Shown here piece after piece: positions 53,397 through 62,517 of a stretch of 64,000 bases of DNA. Numbering within the stretch: the first letter of the stretch is position 1; each line of letters opens with the position of its first letter. The stretch comes from Mucilaginibacter gossypiicola (GTDB lineage: Bacteria > Bacteroidota > Bacteroidia > Sphingobacteriales > Sphingobacteriaceae), in NCBI RefSeq assembly GCF_900110105.1, contig NZ_FOCL01000001.1, positions 558,001 to 622,000 on the forward strand, given 5' to 3'. Position numbers and translations under genes: made by a program. The notes under the pieces were generated by a model. The model searched no databases. It saw only the letters and a program-made list of their open reading frames with translations, and had not been told where the DNA came from.

Positions 53397-54404
53397 TTAA
53401 CCCGCTACTTCAACTTCTTGATTTTTAACTTCATTAGGGCGGCCATTTTTAAATGCTTTGCGCGGCGACAAACCAAGCAATTCAAACATAGCCATATCAG
53501 TATCAAATGACGGATTTGGCGTGGTTAGCAATTTTTCGCCTGCGAAGATTGAATTAGCACCGGCCATAAAGCAGAAAGCCTGTTCAACAGTACTCATTTC
53601 AGTACGTCCTGCGGATAAGCGAACTACTGTTTTCGGCATAATGATACGCGTAGTAGCAATCATACGCACCATGTCCCAAACAGAAACCCGTGGCTGATCC
53701 GCCAGTGGGGTTCCGGCCACAGGTACCAAGGCATTGATAGGTACGGATTCCGGATGTTTAGGCAGGTTTGATAGTGTTTTCAGCATAGATACCCTGTCTT
53801 CTACCGTTTCACCCAAACCTATGATGCCACCGCTACATACGGTGATCTTAGCTTTACGCACATGTTCCAACGTTTTTAGGCGCTCGTCGTAAGTACGGGT
53901 AGTGATAATACGTTTATAGTCTTCCTCAGATGTATCCAAATTATGGTTGTAGGCATATAAACCGGCATCGGCCAAACGCTGTGCCTGGCTCTCGGTAAGC
54001 ATGCCAAGGGTGCAGCAAACTTCCATATCAAGCTCATTAACGGCTTTTACCATGTCAATTACCTTGTCGAAATCGCGGTTATCGCGTACTTCGCGCCAGG
54101 CAGCGCCCATACATAATCGTGAAGCACCGCCGGCTTTTGCTTTCTCGGCGGCAGCAATCACCTCGTCTTTCGGCATCATTGCATGCACATTCACACCTGT
54201 ATTGTAACGGGCTGCCTGTGGGCAATAAGCGCAATCCTCAGAACAACCACCGGTTTTAATTGAGATCAGTGAGCTGATTTGCACTTCTGCGTAATCTTTA
54301 TTTTCGCGGTGTATAGTTGCTGCTTTGTAGATAAGGTCAAGCAACGGCGTATGATATATTTCGGCTATCTCTTCTTTAGTCCAGTTATGTCTAACTTCTG
54401 TCAT
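53397..54404 (-). CDS. bioB: Biotin synthase
   Basis: A 335-residue radical SAM enzyme that turns dethiobiotin into biotin. The [4Fe-4S] motif is C54-x3-C58-x2-C61 (GGCSEDCAYCPQ); other signatures are CMGAAWREVRD, the YNHNLDTSEEDY block with NHNLD, and SGGIIGLGE. Length is standard. Other biotin genes are not in the window. A divergent or shared region of about 150 bases separates it from the mgtE gene upstream. Confidence 0.97.
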   Translation of the reverse strand: MTEVRHNWTKEEIAEIYHTPLLDLIYKAATIHRENKDYAEVQISSLISIKTGGCSEDCAYCPQAARYNTGVNVHAMMPKDEVIAAAEKAKAGGASRLCMGAAWREVRDNRDFDKVIDMVKAVNELDMEVCCTLGMLTESQAQRLADAGLYAYNHNLDTSEEDYKRIITTRTYDERLKTLEHVRKAKITVCSGGIIGLGETVEDRVSMLKTLSNLPKHPESVPINALVPVAGTPLADQPRVSVWDMVRMIATTRIIMPKTVVRLSAGRTEMSTVEQAFCFMAGANSIFAGEKLLTTPNPSFDTDMAMFELLGLSPRKAFKNGRPNEVKNQEVEVAG

Positions 54405-54554
54405 CAGTTTCAGATTAAATTCGTCCCAGCAATGTTATTAAGTTATTGTAAACACGCAAATATTCAAAGATTATTTATAAATATAACATTTTTGGTACCC
54501 CCGCAAAAGAAACTAACTATATAACAAGGCTTTAAATATTCTTCAGTTTTAGCT

Positions 54555-55910
54555 CTACTGCTTTAAAAGCAATTTCGTGGCAAGATATAATGGTAATAAA
54601 AAGCCAATACAATCAGTAAATGTAGTAATGATGATTGATGATGCCACAGCTGGATCAATCCCTACCCTTTTTAATATCAGCGGAATTGATGCCCCTGTTA
54701 AACCCGCTATAATAAGGTTACCTGTCATTGCCAAAAACAGCACAAGGCCAAGCATCGGGTTTGCATCATAAAAGAAAGCCACTATAAAAACTATCAGCCC
54801 ATTAGCGGCGCCATTGATCATACCAACCAAAAATTCCTTCAATACAGTGTTATACGCTTGTTTGTCTGAAAGGTCACTTAACGAAATACGCCTCACAGTT
54901 ACCGCCAGGGCCTGTGTGGCCGCATTGCCACCCATACCGGCGATAATGGTCATATAAGCCGAAATAATTGAAAGTTTAGCAACGGTATCATCAAAAGTAC
55001 GGATAATAGATGCGGCAAGGAATGCTGTACCAAGGTTGATCACCAGCCATGGTAAACGGCTTTTGACAGCTTCCACCCAGTTACCGCTTAACTCTTCGTC
55101 TTCAGATACACCGGAGATTTTCAAAATGTCCTCTGTGTTTTCCTCCTCCATTACGTCGATGATATCATCTACCGTAACACGACCAAGCAGTTTCATATTG
55201 TCATCAACAACAGGGATACTGGTCAGGTTATATTGCTTGATGAGGCGTGCTACTTCTTCCTGATCGAGTTCGGCTTTTACGTAAACAAAATCGGTAGTTA
55301 CCAGATCGCTGATGCGGGCATCGGCGCGGGCTTTAATAACTGTTTTGATGGAAAGGATGCCTTTCAGGATGTCATCATTATCAACCACGCAAATGGTGTA
55401 AAACTCCTCCATCTCTTCCGATTGGCGAATAATCTCGTCCAACGCATCCTTTTTATCAAGATTGATATTCACCTTGATAATCTCAGAGTTCATCAAACCG
55501 CCGGCGGTATCCTCCGCATAAGTCATCAGCGCACGGATGCTGCTGGCGTCTTCATGATCCAGGTCCTCTAAAATCTCTTGCTGGTCTTCCTCATCAAGCT
55601 GAGATATGATATCGGTAGCATCATCATAGTCAAGTTCCTCAACTATCTCTGTACGTTTTTCAGGGTCAAGATTTACAAGTAACTCGGCGGGGCCGTGTTC
55701 CTCGTCCATTTCGGATAAAACTTCCGAAGCAACGTCGGCCGGAAGAATATTGATGATCCGTTCTTTTTCTTCCTGCTGAAGTTTTTCAAATAGTATGGCA
55801 ATCTCCGAAGCGTGATATTCCTTCAGAACAGTCTCTAACTCAGCATCATCGGCTTCGAGCGCTGTTTTAATGCGGAGCAGGTCGGTTTTATCTAAATCAA
55901 AAGATTGCAT
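54555..55910 (-). CDS. mgtE: Magnesium transporter MgtE
   Basis: A 451-residue Mg2+ channel with the MgtE layout: N domain (about 20-125, alpha-helical superhelix with EHGPAELLVNLDPEKRTEIV pieces), two CBS domains (about 130-250), a connecting plug helix, and a five-helix membrane part (about 280-450) containing GMGGNAATQALAVTVR. The N and CBS domains sense cytosolic Mg2+ and close the channel. It is a single gene. Confidence 0.95.
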   Translation of the reverse strand: MQSFDLDKTDLLRIKTALEADDAELETVLKEYHASEIAILFEKLQQEEKERIINILPADVASEVLSEMDEEHGPAELLVNLDPEKRTEIVEELDYDDATDIISQLDEEDQQEILEDLDHEDASSIRALMTYAEDTAGGLMNSEIIKVNINLDKKDALDEIIRQSEEMEEFYTICVVDNDDILKGILSIKTVIKARADARISDLVTTDFVYVKAELDQEEVARLIKQYNLTSIPVVDDNMKLLGRVTVDDIIDVMEEENTEDILKISGVSEDEELSGNWVEAVKSRLPWLVINLGTAFLAASIIRTFDDTVAKLSIISAYMTIIAGMGGNAATQALAVTVRRISLSDLSDKQAYNTVLKEFLVGMINGAANGLIVFIVAFFYDANPMLGLVLFLAMTGNLIIAGLTGASIPLILKRVGIDPAVASSIIITTFTDCIGFLLPLYLATKLLLKQ

Positions 55911-56002
55911 ACCCGACTAAATTAAAACAATTACACCACAATTAAGGAATTAAATCGGCACAAAAACAGTGCCCTGATTGGTAAGGTAAAGGAGTTCAAC
56001 TG

Positions 56003-56617
56003 TTAGATACTGTGGTCATACTTAAGCTTTGTACCGCTCACTTTACTCAATTTAAAAAGCGCCTGTTCAACCTGCATTTTACGGATAGAAAGCTGGATAC
56101 TGCAATCATTATCAAAAACCTGGTTAACTATTGTAAGGTTCTCATCTTTGATAATACGCATTACGTCATTCATCTGCAGGTAATCAAAAGAGACCGTGTA
56201 AACGTCATTTACTGTTTTTGAAATGATAACCGATTGGTTTAATGCCTCTTCGGTTGCAACTTTATAAGCATTGATTAAGCCGGGCACACCTAATAAAGTG
56301 CCGCCAAAATACCGAACCACTACAACCAATATATTGGTTAGATCTTTTGATAAAAGTGTATTTAAGATTGGTCTCCCAGCGGTACCTGAAGGTTCTCCAT
56401 CATCATTAACCCTGAACACCGAACGATCGATAGTTAAGCGCATGGCCCAGCAATGATGATTAGCCTTGGGATGTTCGGATTTTAATTGGGTGACAATAGC
56501 CTTGATATCATTTTCAGAGTTGATAGGAAAAGCATAGGCCAGGAATTTGCTGCCGCGGTCGCGGAAAATACCTTCGGCAGGATTTTCTATAGTTTTATAA
56601 GTATCGTCAAAAAGCAT
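56003..56617 (-). CDS. YigZ/IMPACT family protein
   Basis: A 204-residue protein of the YigZ (UPF0029, IMPACT N-terminal) family. Clear are the DRGSKFLAYAFPI start, HCWAMRL, and the motif DDGEPSGTAGRPIL. A C-terminal DUF1949-like ferredoxin fold spans about 135-200. The E. coli protein is structurally known, its function is not firmly established. It ends about 90 bases after the mgtE start region and lies 9 bases after the EamA gene. Confidence 0.93.
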   Translation of the reverse strand: MLFDDTYKTIENPAEGIFRDRGSKFLAYAFPINSENDIKAIVTQLKSEHPKANHHCWAMRLTIDRSVFRVNDDGEPSGTAGRPILNTLLSKDLTNILVVVVRYFGGTLLGVPGLINAYKVATEEALNQSVIISKTVNDVYTVSFDYLQMNDVMRIIKDENLTIVNQVFDNDCSIQLSIRKMQVEQALFKLSKVSGTKLKYDHSI

Positions 56618-56626
56618 TCAAAAATA

Positions 56627-57505
56627 TTACAAGTGCAGGAAGCCTAACGTTTGCGGAAAATAAATAATAACAATAGCCAATAACGCTACGGCTATACCTA
56701 TTTTATTGATCAGGCTCAGTTTCTCTTTAAATACAAAAATGCCCACCAGCGTGCCAACCACAATAACACCAATGTTTACGGATGAAAATACTGTAGATGG
56801 ATTATTGGCCAATGCCTGATGCGCTTTTAGGTAAAACAGGATATTGCCAAAGTTAGCTATCCCAAGGATCCAGCCTATAACAATCTGCGGTAGCGAGAAT
56901 TTTGTTTTTTTAGTAGATACCTGGTAAACTAAACCAGCAAAGGTTAATACAAAGGCAATAATGAAGATAACAAATATAGCTGTAGTAAAAGGTACATTGC
57001 TAACCTTGGTAAGTTGTTTTAGCAGTACATCAATAATACCAAAACCCAGGAAAACTATTAACAGGTAAATCCATGAACCTTTTTCCACCTTATTACCGAT
57101 TGATTTTTGCCATGGAACAGAACAGATAATAGCAATGAAAGCCAGTATAATGCCAATGGCTTTTACTGCACCTGTTGCTTCGCCAAATAAAACAAAGGCT
57201 GCTAATATTGGAATAAACAAGGATAGCCGCTGGGCCACATCTGTTCGTACAATACCAGCCTTGCGTACCGATGTAGCCATAATTACAAACACCGCTGGAA
57301 ACAAAATGCCTAAGGCCAAATAGTTATAAACAGGCCCGTTCTGAATGATGCTTAATTGTGGTTTAAAAAAGAACCAGGTAAGCAAAATAGCCATTGAATA
57401 ATTCCAGGTGATGGCCTGATAAACATCTACATGGTAACGTTTTGCCAGTTTTAGCAAAATAGACACGATAACACTACAGCAAATACTTAAAAAAACGAAC
57501 AGCAT
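56627..57505 (-). CDS. EamA/DMT family transporter
   Basis: A 292-residue inner-membrane protein with ten hydrophobic segments in two five-helix repeats, the drug/metabolite transporter layout. It exports or imports small metabolites; substrate unknown. It directly follows ribD (stop and start touch at 57505/57506), and YigZ follows 9 bases later, giving an operon ribD-EamA-YigZ. Confidence 0.88.
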   Translation of the reverse strand: MLFVFLSICCSVIVSILLKLAKRYHVDVYQAITWNYSMAILLTWFFFKPQLSIIQNGPVYNYLALGILFPAVFVIMATSVRKAGIVRTDVAQRLSLFIPILAAFVLFGEATGAVKAIGIILAFIAIICSVPWQKSIGNKVEKGSWIYLLIVFLGFGIIDVLLKQLTKVSNVPFTTAIFVIFIIAFVLTFAGLVYQVSTKKTKFSLPQIVIGWILGIANFGNILFYLKAHQALANNPSTVFSSVNIGVIVVGTLVGIFVFKEKLSLINKIGIAVALLAIVIIYFPQTLGFLHL

Positions 57506-58561
57506 TTATATAACTGGCTTATTGTATAACATTTTTAGGCGGTCGGCGCCCACGGGATATTCTTCGGCAAGTATACCGGTTATTTGCGGTGCTTTTATGC
57601 CTTTGTTTAAAACTTTATCGCCGGTAAACACGCGGGCTTCGTCCCATAGACCAGCTTCGATAAAGGCCTCAAGCGTACGAGCGCCTCCTTCAATAATGAC
57701 AGATTGAATATCCTGAAGGTATAACTGGTATAAAATGTATTGCGGCACAAAGCGTTCAAAATCTTCAAGAGCGATGTACCTGTTTTTACCATCCACATCA
57801 AACTTAACCTCGTTAAATATCAACGTTTCGGCAGACTGATCAAATATATTCAACCCTTTATTTAATTCCAGTTTCCTGTCTATCACTACCCGCTTAGGCG
57901 AAGGGCCGTCCCAGTAACGGGTATTTAATTGCGGATTGTCACTTAATACCGTGTTTTTACCAACCAGTATAGCATCTTCCTGGCTGCGCCATTTGTGAAC
58001 CAGTTTTTTTGATTCAGGGCCGGTGATCCAAAACTGGCCACCATCAGCCGGAGCAAAAAATCCGTCCTGCGTTTGTGCCCATTTCAGTATAATGTATGGT
58101 CTGTGTTTTTGTACTTTGGTAAAAAAACGTCGGTTAAGCCATTGGCATTCCTGCTCCAATACTCCGGTTATTACTTCAATACCGGCTGCCTGAAGTTTTT
58201 CGATCCCTTTCCCATCAACCTGGGCAAAAGGATCACGGCACCCAACTACAACCTTTGGGATTTGGTGTTTGATGATCAAATCTGCACATGGGGGCGTTTT
58301 GCCATAATGCGCGCAAGGCTCCAACGAAACATATATTATCGAATTTTTAAGCAATTGGACGTGGTTGGCAAACTGTTGGGCAACCTGGGCAATGGCATTA
58401 ACTTCGGCATGGGCCTGGCCATACTTCCGGTGATAGCCCTCTCCTATTATTTTGCCATCGTGAACTACAACTGCACCAACCATGGGGTTCGGGCTAACAT
58501 ATCCTGCACCCAATTGAGCAAGCTCTAAACAGCGGCGCATATATTTTTCATGTTCAAGCAT
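57506..58561 (-). CDS. ribD: Bifunctional riboflavin biosynthesis protein RibD
   Basis: A 351-residue enzyme with deaminase and reductase domains. The zinc-binding deaminase motif is HAEVNAI (His near 51) with PCAHYGKTPPCADLI (two Cys near 77 and 86). The C-terminal reductase (about 150-350) contains YIILKWAQTQDGFFAP. It makes the pyrimidine intermediate of riboflavin from GTP-derived products. Other rib genes are absent here. A TACTTTTG box ends four bases ahead of its ATG, so the message may be leaderless. Confidence 0.96.
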   Translation of the reverse strand: MLEHEKYMRRCLELAQLGAGYVSPNPMVGAVVVHDGKIIGEGYHRKYGQAHAEVNAIAQVAQQFANHVQLLKNSIIYVSLEPCAHYGKTPPCADLIIKHQIPKVVVGCRDPFAQVDGKGIEKLQAAGIEVITGVLEQECQWLNRRFFTKVQKHRPYIILKWAQTQDGFFAPADGGQFWITGPESKKLVHKWRSQEDAILVGKNTVLSDNPQLNTRYWDGPSPKRVVIDRKLELNKGLNIFDQSAETLIFNEVKFDVDGKNRYIALEDFERFVPQYILYQLYLQDIQSVIIEGGARTLEAFIEAGLWDEARVFTGDKVLNKGIKAPQITGILAEEYPVGADRLKMLYNKPVI

Positions 58562-58565
58562 GCTG

Positions 58566-58590
58566 CAAAAGTAGCTTTTATGTTACTTTG
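58566..58590. promoter_or_regulatory. Back-to-back promoter boxes between ribD and prmC
   Basis: The 33-base divergent gap holds TACTTTTG on the minus strand (58573-58566), ending 4 bases before the ribD ATG, and TTACTTTG on the plus strand (58583-58590), ending 4 bases before the prmC ATG. Only the minus box fits TAnnTTTG exactly, and neither has a clear -33 box. Confidence 0.35.
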
Positions 58591-58594
58591 TTGC

Positions 58595-59464
58595 ATGATT
58601 ACAGTTAAGGATGTTTTTGAAGATTACAGGCAGCAGATAAACGGCGTTTACGATATTAATGAAACAGAAGCCATTACGCTGCTTGTTATCGCCGAAGTTA
58701 CGGGCTTATCAAGAGCGTCTATCAAAGCATTTCCGGAAAGGGAATTAACTGCCGAACAATCGAAACGGGTCAAAAATATCCTTATCGAACTTCAAACAGG
58801 AAAACCTGTTCAGTACATTATCGGCGTTACCGAGTTTTACGGCTTGCCTTTCAAAGTAAACCCTTATGTGCTGATCCCGCGCCCGGAAACTGAGGAACTG
58901 GTTGAATGGATTTTGCTTTCGGAAGGTGAAAGGTTAAAGGTGAAAGGCGAAAGGTTTTCTTTGTTGGATATAGGTACGGGGAGTGGTTGTATAGCTATCA
59001 GTTTGAAAAAGAATTTGGCATATGCTGTTGTATCAGCGATTGATATATCTGAGGGAGCCTTGCAAACGGCTAAGGAAAATGCTGTGTTAAATGAGGTAGA
59101 TGTTAATTTTCTTCAGGCTGATATTTTAAATACCAAACCGGGTAATGAAAGCGCTCAATATAATATCATCGTAAGCAATCCCCCCTACGTTACTCTTGAT
59201 GATAAAAAGCAGATGCACAGCAATGTGACTGATTTTGAACCACATACAGCATTGTTTGTCCCCGAACACGACCCGCTGATATTTTATCGGGCTATTGCCG
59301 GCTTTGCTTTGAATAATTTGATTGCCGGGGGCTTACTTTACTTTGAGATAAATGAAAACCTGGGTAAAGAAACAGTGGAACTATTAGCCGGTAAAGGATT
59401 TAAAAACATAGAGCTAAAAAAAGACATGAGCGGCAGGGACAGGATGATAAAAGCGCAGCTTTAA
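58595..59464 (+). CDS. prmC: Release factor glutamine methyltransferase
   Basis: A 289-residue SAM-dependent methyltransferase that methylates the Gln of the GGQ motif in RF1 and RF2. Signatures are an N-terminal helical domain, the YIIGVTEFYGLPFKVNPYVL region, SAM-binding LLDIGTGSGCIAIS and the catalytic N195-PPY. Between the two domains is a short stretch coded by a 7-base tandem repeat (58921-58955). The ATG at 58595 is chosen; 58550 would add residues upstream in the ribD gap. Confidence 0.95.
   Translation: MITVKDVFEDYRQQINGVYDINETEAITLLVIAEVTGLSRASIKAFPERELTAEQSKRVKNILIELQTGKPVQYIIGVTEFYGLPFKVNPYVLIPRPETEELVEWILLSEGERLKVKGERFSLLDIGTGSGCIAISLKKNLAYAVVSAIDISEGALQTAKENAVLNEVDVNFLQADILNTKPGNESAQYNIIVSNPPYVTLDDKKQMHSNVTDFEPHTALFVPEHDPLIFYRAIAGFALNNLIAGGLLYFEINENLGKETVELLAGKGFKNIELKKDMSGRDRMIKAQL
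58921..58955 (+). repeat. Five degenerate heptamer units inside prmC
   Basis: GGAAGGT-GAAAGGT-TAAAGGT-GAAAGGC-GAAAGGT, coding for roughly EGERLKVKGERF in a loop before the SAM-binding motif. The unit length is not a multiple of three, so gain or loss of one unit would shift the frame. Confidence 0.7.
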
Positions 59465-59467
59465 TTA

Positions 59468-60577
59468 TCACAGCTTATCGCTTGCTACTCCTTCAAATTT
59501 ATAATAGTTATTGCAAAACAACCAGTAAGCTAAACCCAAGTTTAATGGGATTAGCACCCAAAGCAGCTTGAACATAATGATCCAAAACAGCACTATAAAT
59601 AAACCCAGGATCCATTGCAGGTACTTATCCATATTGAGCCCGAACCAATAAAGCAGGCAGTGGAACAACATTGAGGTGCTTAAAGCTAACAGTAATAACT
59701 CTGCGGCCATAAAGGGGTTAAACCTATTGAACAGCCAGACACTTTCGGGGATCAGTAAAAAGAAATAAACAGCTGCAAAATTCAGAAAGAGCCTTTGCCT
59801 GCTGTAAGGTAAATTGCGGGAGAAACCTAATCCGTTCTCTTCAAACTTCCGTTCTTCAAATATCAAAACAATATGTGCTGTGACTACCGCAAGTATGGCA
59901 ATGCCGGCGACACGTGCATCGGTTTTAACATCAGCAAACACATAAAATACCCCGGTAATGATAAGCCATGATAATGCCTTGGTGATCAGGTACGGCACTT
60001 TGCGTTTATCAAACAGGTGGTAAATATAAAGGCTGAAATAAGGTTTCCGCCATTTGCTGCTTAGTTTTAATAATAGAGATTGACTACTGCCATCAACAAG
60101 ACGGTTGATTTGTCTCATATAAATAACCGCGCTTAAATAGCTTAATATTATTAAATACAACAAAATGCAAACCGGCAATACATAATAATGATTAGCAAAG
60201 CCAACACAAATTGCTATGATCGCATAAGCTATTATTGGCGATAATATAGCTGCCTGTATCCCAAACCAGCTTTTTAATTGTTTCTCCCTACTCAGAGAAT
60301 TACTGCTGTAAAATAAAAAATGCTGACCAGAGGCAAAGATCTGCCCGGATACATAATGCCAGCTTTTAATGGCATAAATTAGCCAGACCGCAAATACCAA
60401 CGCCATCACTGCCGAACTACTATCCATTGCCAGCATTAGGGCTTTATGATAACCTATTAAATATTGAGGCGGCACGACACCAACCATCGCCAGAAATATA
60501 AAAAGCAAGATCCCCGCATGTACCCGGAAAAAACCGCCTGCAAATATTTTTAACAATACATTGGTTAGCGGCTTCAT
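59468..60577 (-). CDS. Membrane protein, probable ABC transporter permease
   Basis: A 369-residue membrane protein with about ten hydrophobic segments and no recognised domain. Its start codon overlaps the stop of the preceding ATPase gene by one base, so it is very likely the permease of that ABC transporter. Substrate unknown. It ends 3 bases before the convergent prmC stop. Confidence 0.7.
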   Translation of the reverse strand: MKPLTNVLLKIFAGGFFRVHAGILLFIFLAMVGVVPPQYLIGYHKALMLAMDSSSAVMALVFAVWLIYAIKSWHYVSGQIFASGQHFLFYSSNSLSREKQLKSWFGIQAAILSPIIAYAIIAICVGFANHYYVLPVCILLYLIILSYLSAVIYMRQINRLVDGSSQSLLLKLSSKWRKPYFSLYIYHLFDKRKVPYLITKALSWLIITGVFYVFADVKTDARVAGIAILAVVTAHIVLIFEERKFEENGLGFSRNLPYSRQRLFLNFAAVYFFLLIPESVWLFNRFNPFMAAELLLLALSTSMLFHCLLYWFGLNMDKYLQWILGLFIVLFWIIMFKLLWVLIPLNLGLAYWLFCNNYYKFEGVASDKL

Positions 60578-61212
60578 TAGTTGATAAACTTTAGGGTTTG
60601 ATCTTCAACTAATAACTCGCCCGATACGGGTAACGAGCCATCTTCCAGTACTTGGTGAGATGATAATAAGAAGCTGGTTCCCTCCTGCTCATGTCTTTCC
60701 CTGATCCAGGTATTTAATACTGCCAACGATGCCGTATCAATGGTGATAAGCGGTTCGTCGAGCAGGATCAATTTGGGATTACCTAAAAAGGCAAGCAACA
60801 GTGAAAGCTTTTTCATCATACCGCTGCTGTAAGTACCAACCGGGCGGTCGACAAAACTTTGCATTCCCATGCTTTTAATGTACCTATCTTCCTGTCCTGC
60901 CGGGGCGTCTTTAGCATCGGCAAACAGCCTGACCATTTCAGTCCCTGTTAAAAAATCAGGAAACACCGGCTCGGCTTCAGCAAAATTAACCAGCTTACGG
61001 TAAGCCACCGGTTGTTTTTTTATGCTAATACCATCACCAAGCAATATGTCGCCATTAAACGCCAGGATGCCGGCAATAGATTTTAGCAGAGTGCTTTTGC
61101 CCGATCCGTTTACTCCTTTTATCCAGTAAATACCGTTTTCAAGCTTGAGGCTTTCAATTTTTAAGGCCGGGTAACTACCGTATGATTTTTTGAAGTTTTG
61201 AAATTGCAGCAT
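60577..61212 (-). CDS. ABC transporter ATP-binding protein
   Basis: A 211-residue ABC ATPase with Walker A GVNGSGKSTLLKS (about residues 35-47), signature YSSGMMKKLSLL, Walker B KLILLDEPLITID and the H-loop SSHQVLED. It is slightly shorter than most. Paired with the following membrane gene by a one-base overlap. The substrate is unknown. Confidence 0.9.
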   Translation of the reverse strand: MLQFQNFKKSYGSYPALKIESLKLENGIYWIKGVNGSGKSTLLKSIAGILAFNGDILLGDGISIKKQPVAYRKLVNFAEAEPVFPDFLTGTEMVRLFADAKDAPAGQEDRYIKSMGMQSFVDRPVGTYSSGMMKKLSLLLAFLGNPKLILLDEPLITIDTASLAVLNTWIRERHEQEGTSFLLSSHQVLEDGSLPVSGELLVEDQTLKFIN

Positions 61213-61250
61213 CGTTGGTTTTGACGTTAGAATAGCCTTGTTGTTACACT

Positions 61251-61279
61251 AAAAGAGACGCACCAAAGGCGTCTCTTAA
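61251..61279 (-). terminator. Terminator after ddl
   Basis: On the minus strand AAGAGACGC and GCGTCTCTT form a 9-bp stem with a 7-base loop and are followed by TTTT. It lies 50 bases after the ddl stop codon. Confidence 0.75.
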
Positions 61280-61287
61280 ATTATGAA

Positions 61288-61318
61288 TTCAAAATAAATC
61301 CGAAATCGAAAACCCCAA
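61288..61318. repeat. Degenerate heptamer repeat (CCGAAAT type)
   Basis: Units CCGAAAT-CGAAAAC-CCCAATT-CCGAAAT lie between ddl and its terminator. The design matches the other heptamer repeats listed. Confidence 0.4.
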
Positions 61319-61328
61319 TTCCGAAATA

Positions 61329-62312
61329 CTACAATGCAGCTCCTTCAATCAATGCACTATAAAACTCGCCAACGTCCATGCCTGCTGCCCTCACTTGTTG
61401 TGGAATCAAACTGGCTGCCGATTGACCTGGTGTGGTGTTGATCTCAATAAAGTAAAAGTCGTTGCTGCCTTCCAATAAGATAAAGTCGATCCTTGCCATG
61501 CCGCGGCAGTTAAGACGGGTATATACTTCGGTAACTATGCCGGCAATTTCATGGACCTTTTCAGGAGACAGATCTGCCGGGGTTATTTCCTGTGTTACGC
61601 CCGATGTATATTTTGCCTCGTAATCAAAAAAGTCTTTTGATGTGATAATCTCGGTGGCAGGCAATACTTTTATTTTGCCGTGCAAGCGGGCTATACCAAT
61701 GCTAAATTCCCGGCCCTTAATAAATTCTTCAACCAACACCTGTGCATCTTCCTGGAAGGCGCGGTTCAATGCTTCGGGCAAACCTGCTATATTTTGCACT
61801 TTGCTCATGCCTACACTGCTACCGCCATTGTTAGGCTTAACAAATAATGGGAATTTAAGGTTAGCTGCTATGGTAGCCACATCATGCACATCGCGCTCAA
61901 ATAAGCGCATGGAATGGGCGGTATGCAAACCATGAATACCATTTACAATAGCTTTGGTATAAGCCTTGTTCATGGTAATAGCCGATGTTGTAGCATCGCA
62001 CGTATTATACGGGATACCCAACATATCAAAATAGCCTTGTAGCTTACCATCTTCGCCGGGAGTACCGTGAATGGTGATAAAAGCAAAATCAAATTTTATC
62101 TTTTCCTGGTTTAGGGTGATCGTAAAATCATTTTTATCTACATCAACCGTGGCGTCATCGGCCTCAAAAAACCACCTGTCGCGGGTAATCAATATAGTAT
62201 AAACTTTGTAATTACTGTTTGATGCAAGGTTTGCAGCAATGTTCTTTGCACTGTTCAGGGATACTTCATATTCGCCGGTAAAGCCTCCGGCCAAAAGGGC
62301 TATATTCTTCAT
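61329..62312 (-). CDS. ddl: D-alanine-D-alanine ligase
   Basis: A 327-residue ATP-grasp enzyme that makes the D-Ala-D-Ala dipeptide for peptidoglycan. Signatures are the N-terminal ALLAGGFTGEYEVSLNSAKN, HGTPGEDGKLQGYFDMLGIPY, the FVKPNNGGSSVGMSKV loop and the C-terminal metal-binding FIEINTTPGQSAASLIP. Length is normal. Confidence 0.96.
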   Translation of the reverse strand: MKNIALLAGGFTGEYEVSLNSAKNIAANLASNSNYKVYTILITRDRWFFEADDATVDVDKNDFTITLNQEKIKFDFAFITIHGTPGEDGKLQGYFDMLGIPYNTCDATTSAITMNKAYTKAIVNGIHGLHTAHSMRLFERDVHDVATIAANLKFPLFVKPNNGGSSVGMSKVQNIAGLPEALNRAFQEDAQVLVEEFIKGREFSIGIARLHGKIKVLPATEIITSKDFFDYEAKYTSGVTQEITPADLSPEKVHEIAGIVTEVYTRLNCRGMARIDFILLEGSNDFYFIEINTTPGQSAASLIPQQVRAAGMDVGEFYSALIEGAAL

Positions 62313-62329
62313 GATTATGGTCAGAAAGT

Positions 62330-62473
62330 CCGAAAGTCGGTAAAGTCCGAAAACCGGAAGCAGACCCCCAAATTTAGTAATTAGATGATGCGGTCATAAT
62401 TTTTTCTAAACATCTCATCAATTAAATCAATCAGAAACTAACTGTCTGATTTACGCACTTTACCGACTTTCGG
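62330..62473. repeat. 17-bp perfect inverted repeat pair between ddl and the PASTA gene
   Basis: CCGAAAGTCGGTAAAGT (62330-62346) recurs as its exact reverse complement at 62457-62473, with a 110-base spacer in between. The left copy is part of a repeat-like run of AGAAAGTCC-type units. It is a REP-like doublet in a divergent intergenic gap. Confidence 0.75.
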
Positions 62474-62509
62474 GCAACTTTAAAACTTTACGGCTAACAA
62501 AATAATTCC

Positions 62510-62517
62510 TATGTTTG
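62510..62517 (+). promoter_or_regulatory. Possible -7 box for the PASTA operon
   Basis: TATGTTTG matches TAnnTTTG exactly. A weak CTTTAC 20-25 bases upstream may act as the -33 region. The start would be near 62524, about 29 bases before the ATG. Confidence 0.35.

Noticed and set aside
54279..54524. 81-codon frame antisense to the start of bioB
   Set aside because: It is a shadow of the bioB N-terminus and its upstream region; the bioB reading is certain.
56619..56626. TATTTTTG box one base before the YigZ ATG
   Set aside because: Spacing would put the transcription start after the start codon, and the gene is probably in the ribD-EamA operon.
58921..58955. Phase-variable switch in prmC
   Set aside because: The run is degenerate (unit variants), so slippage is unlikely to be frequent, and prmC is near-essential for growth; kept only as an observation of repeat design.
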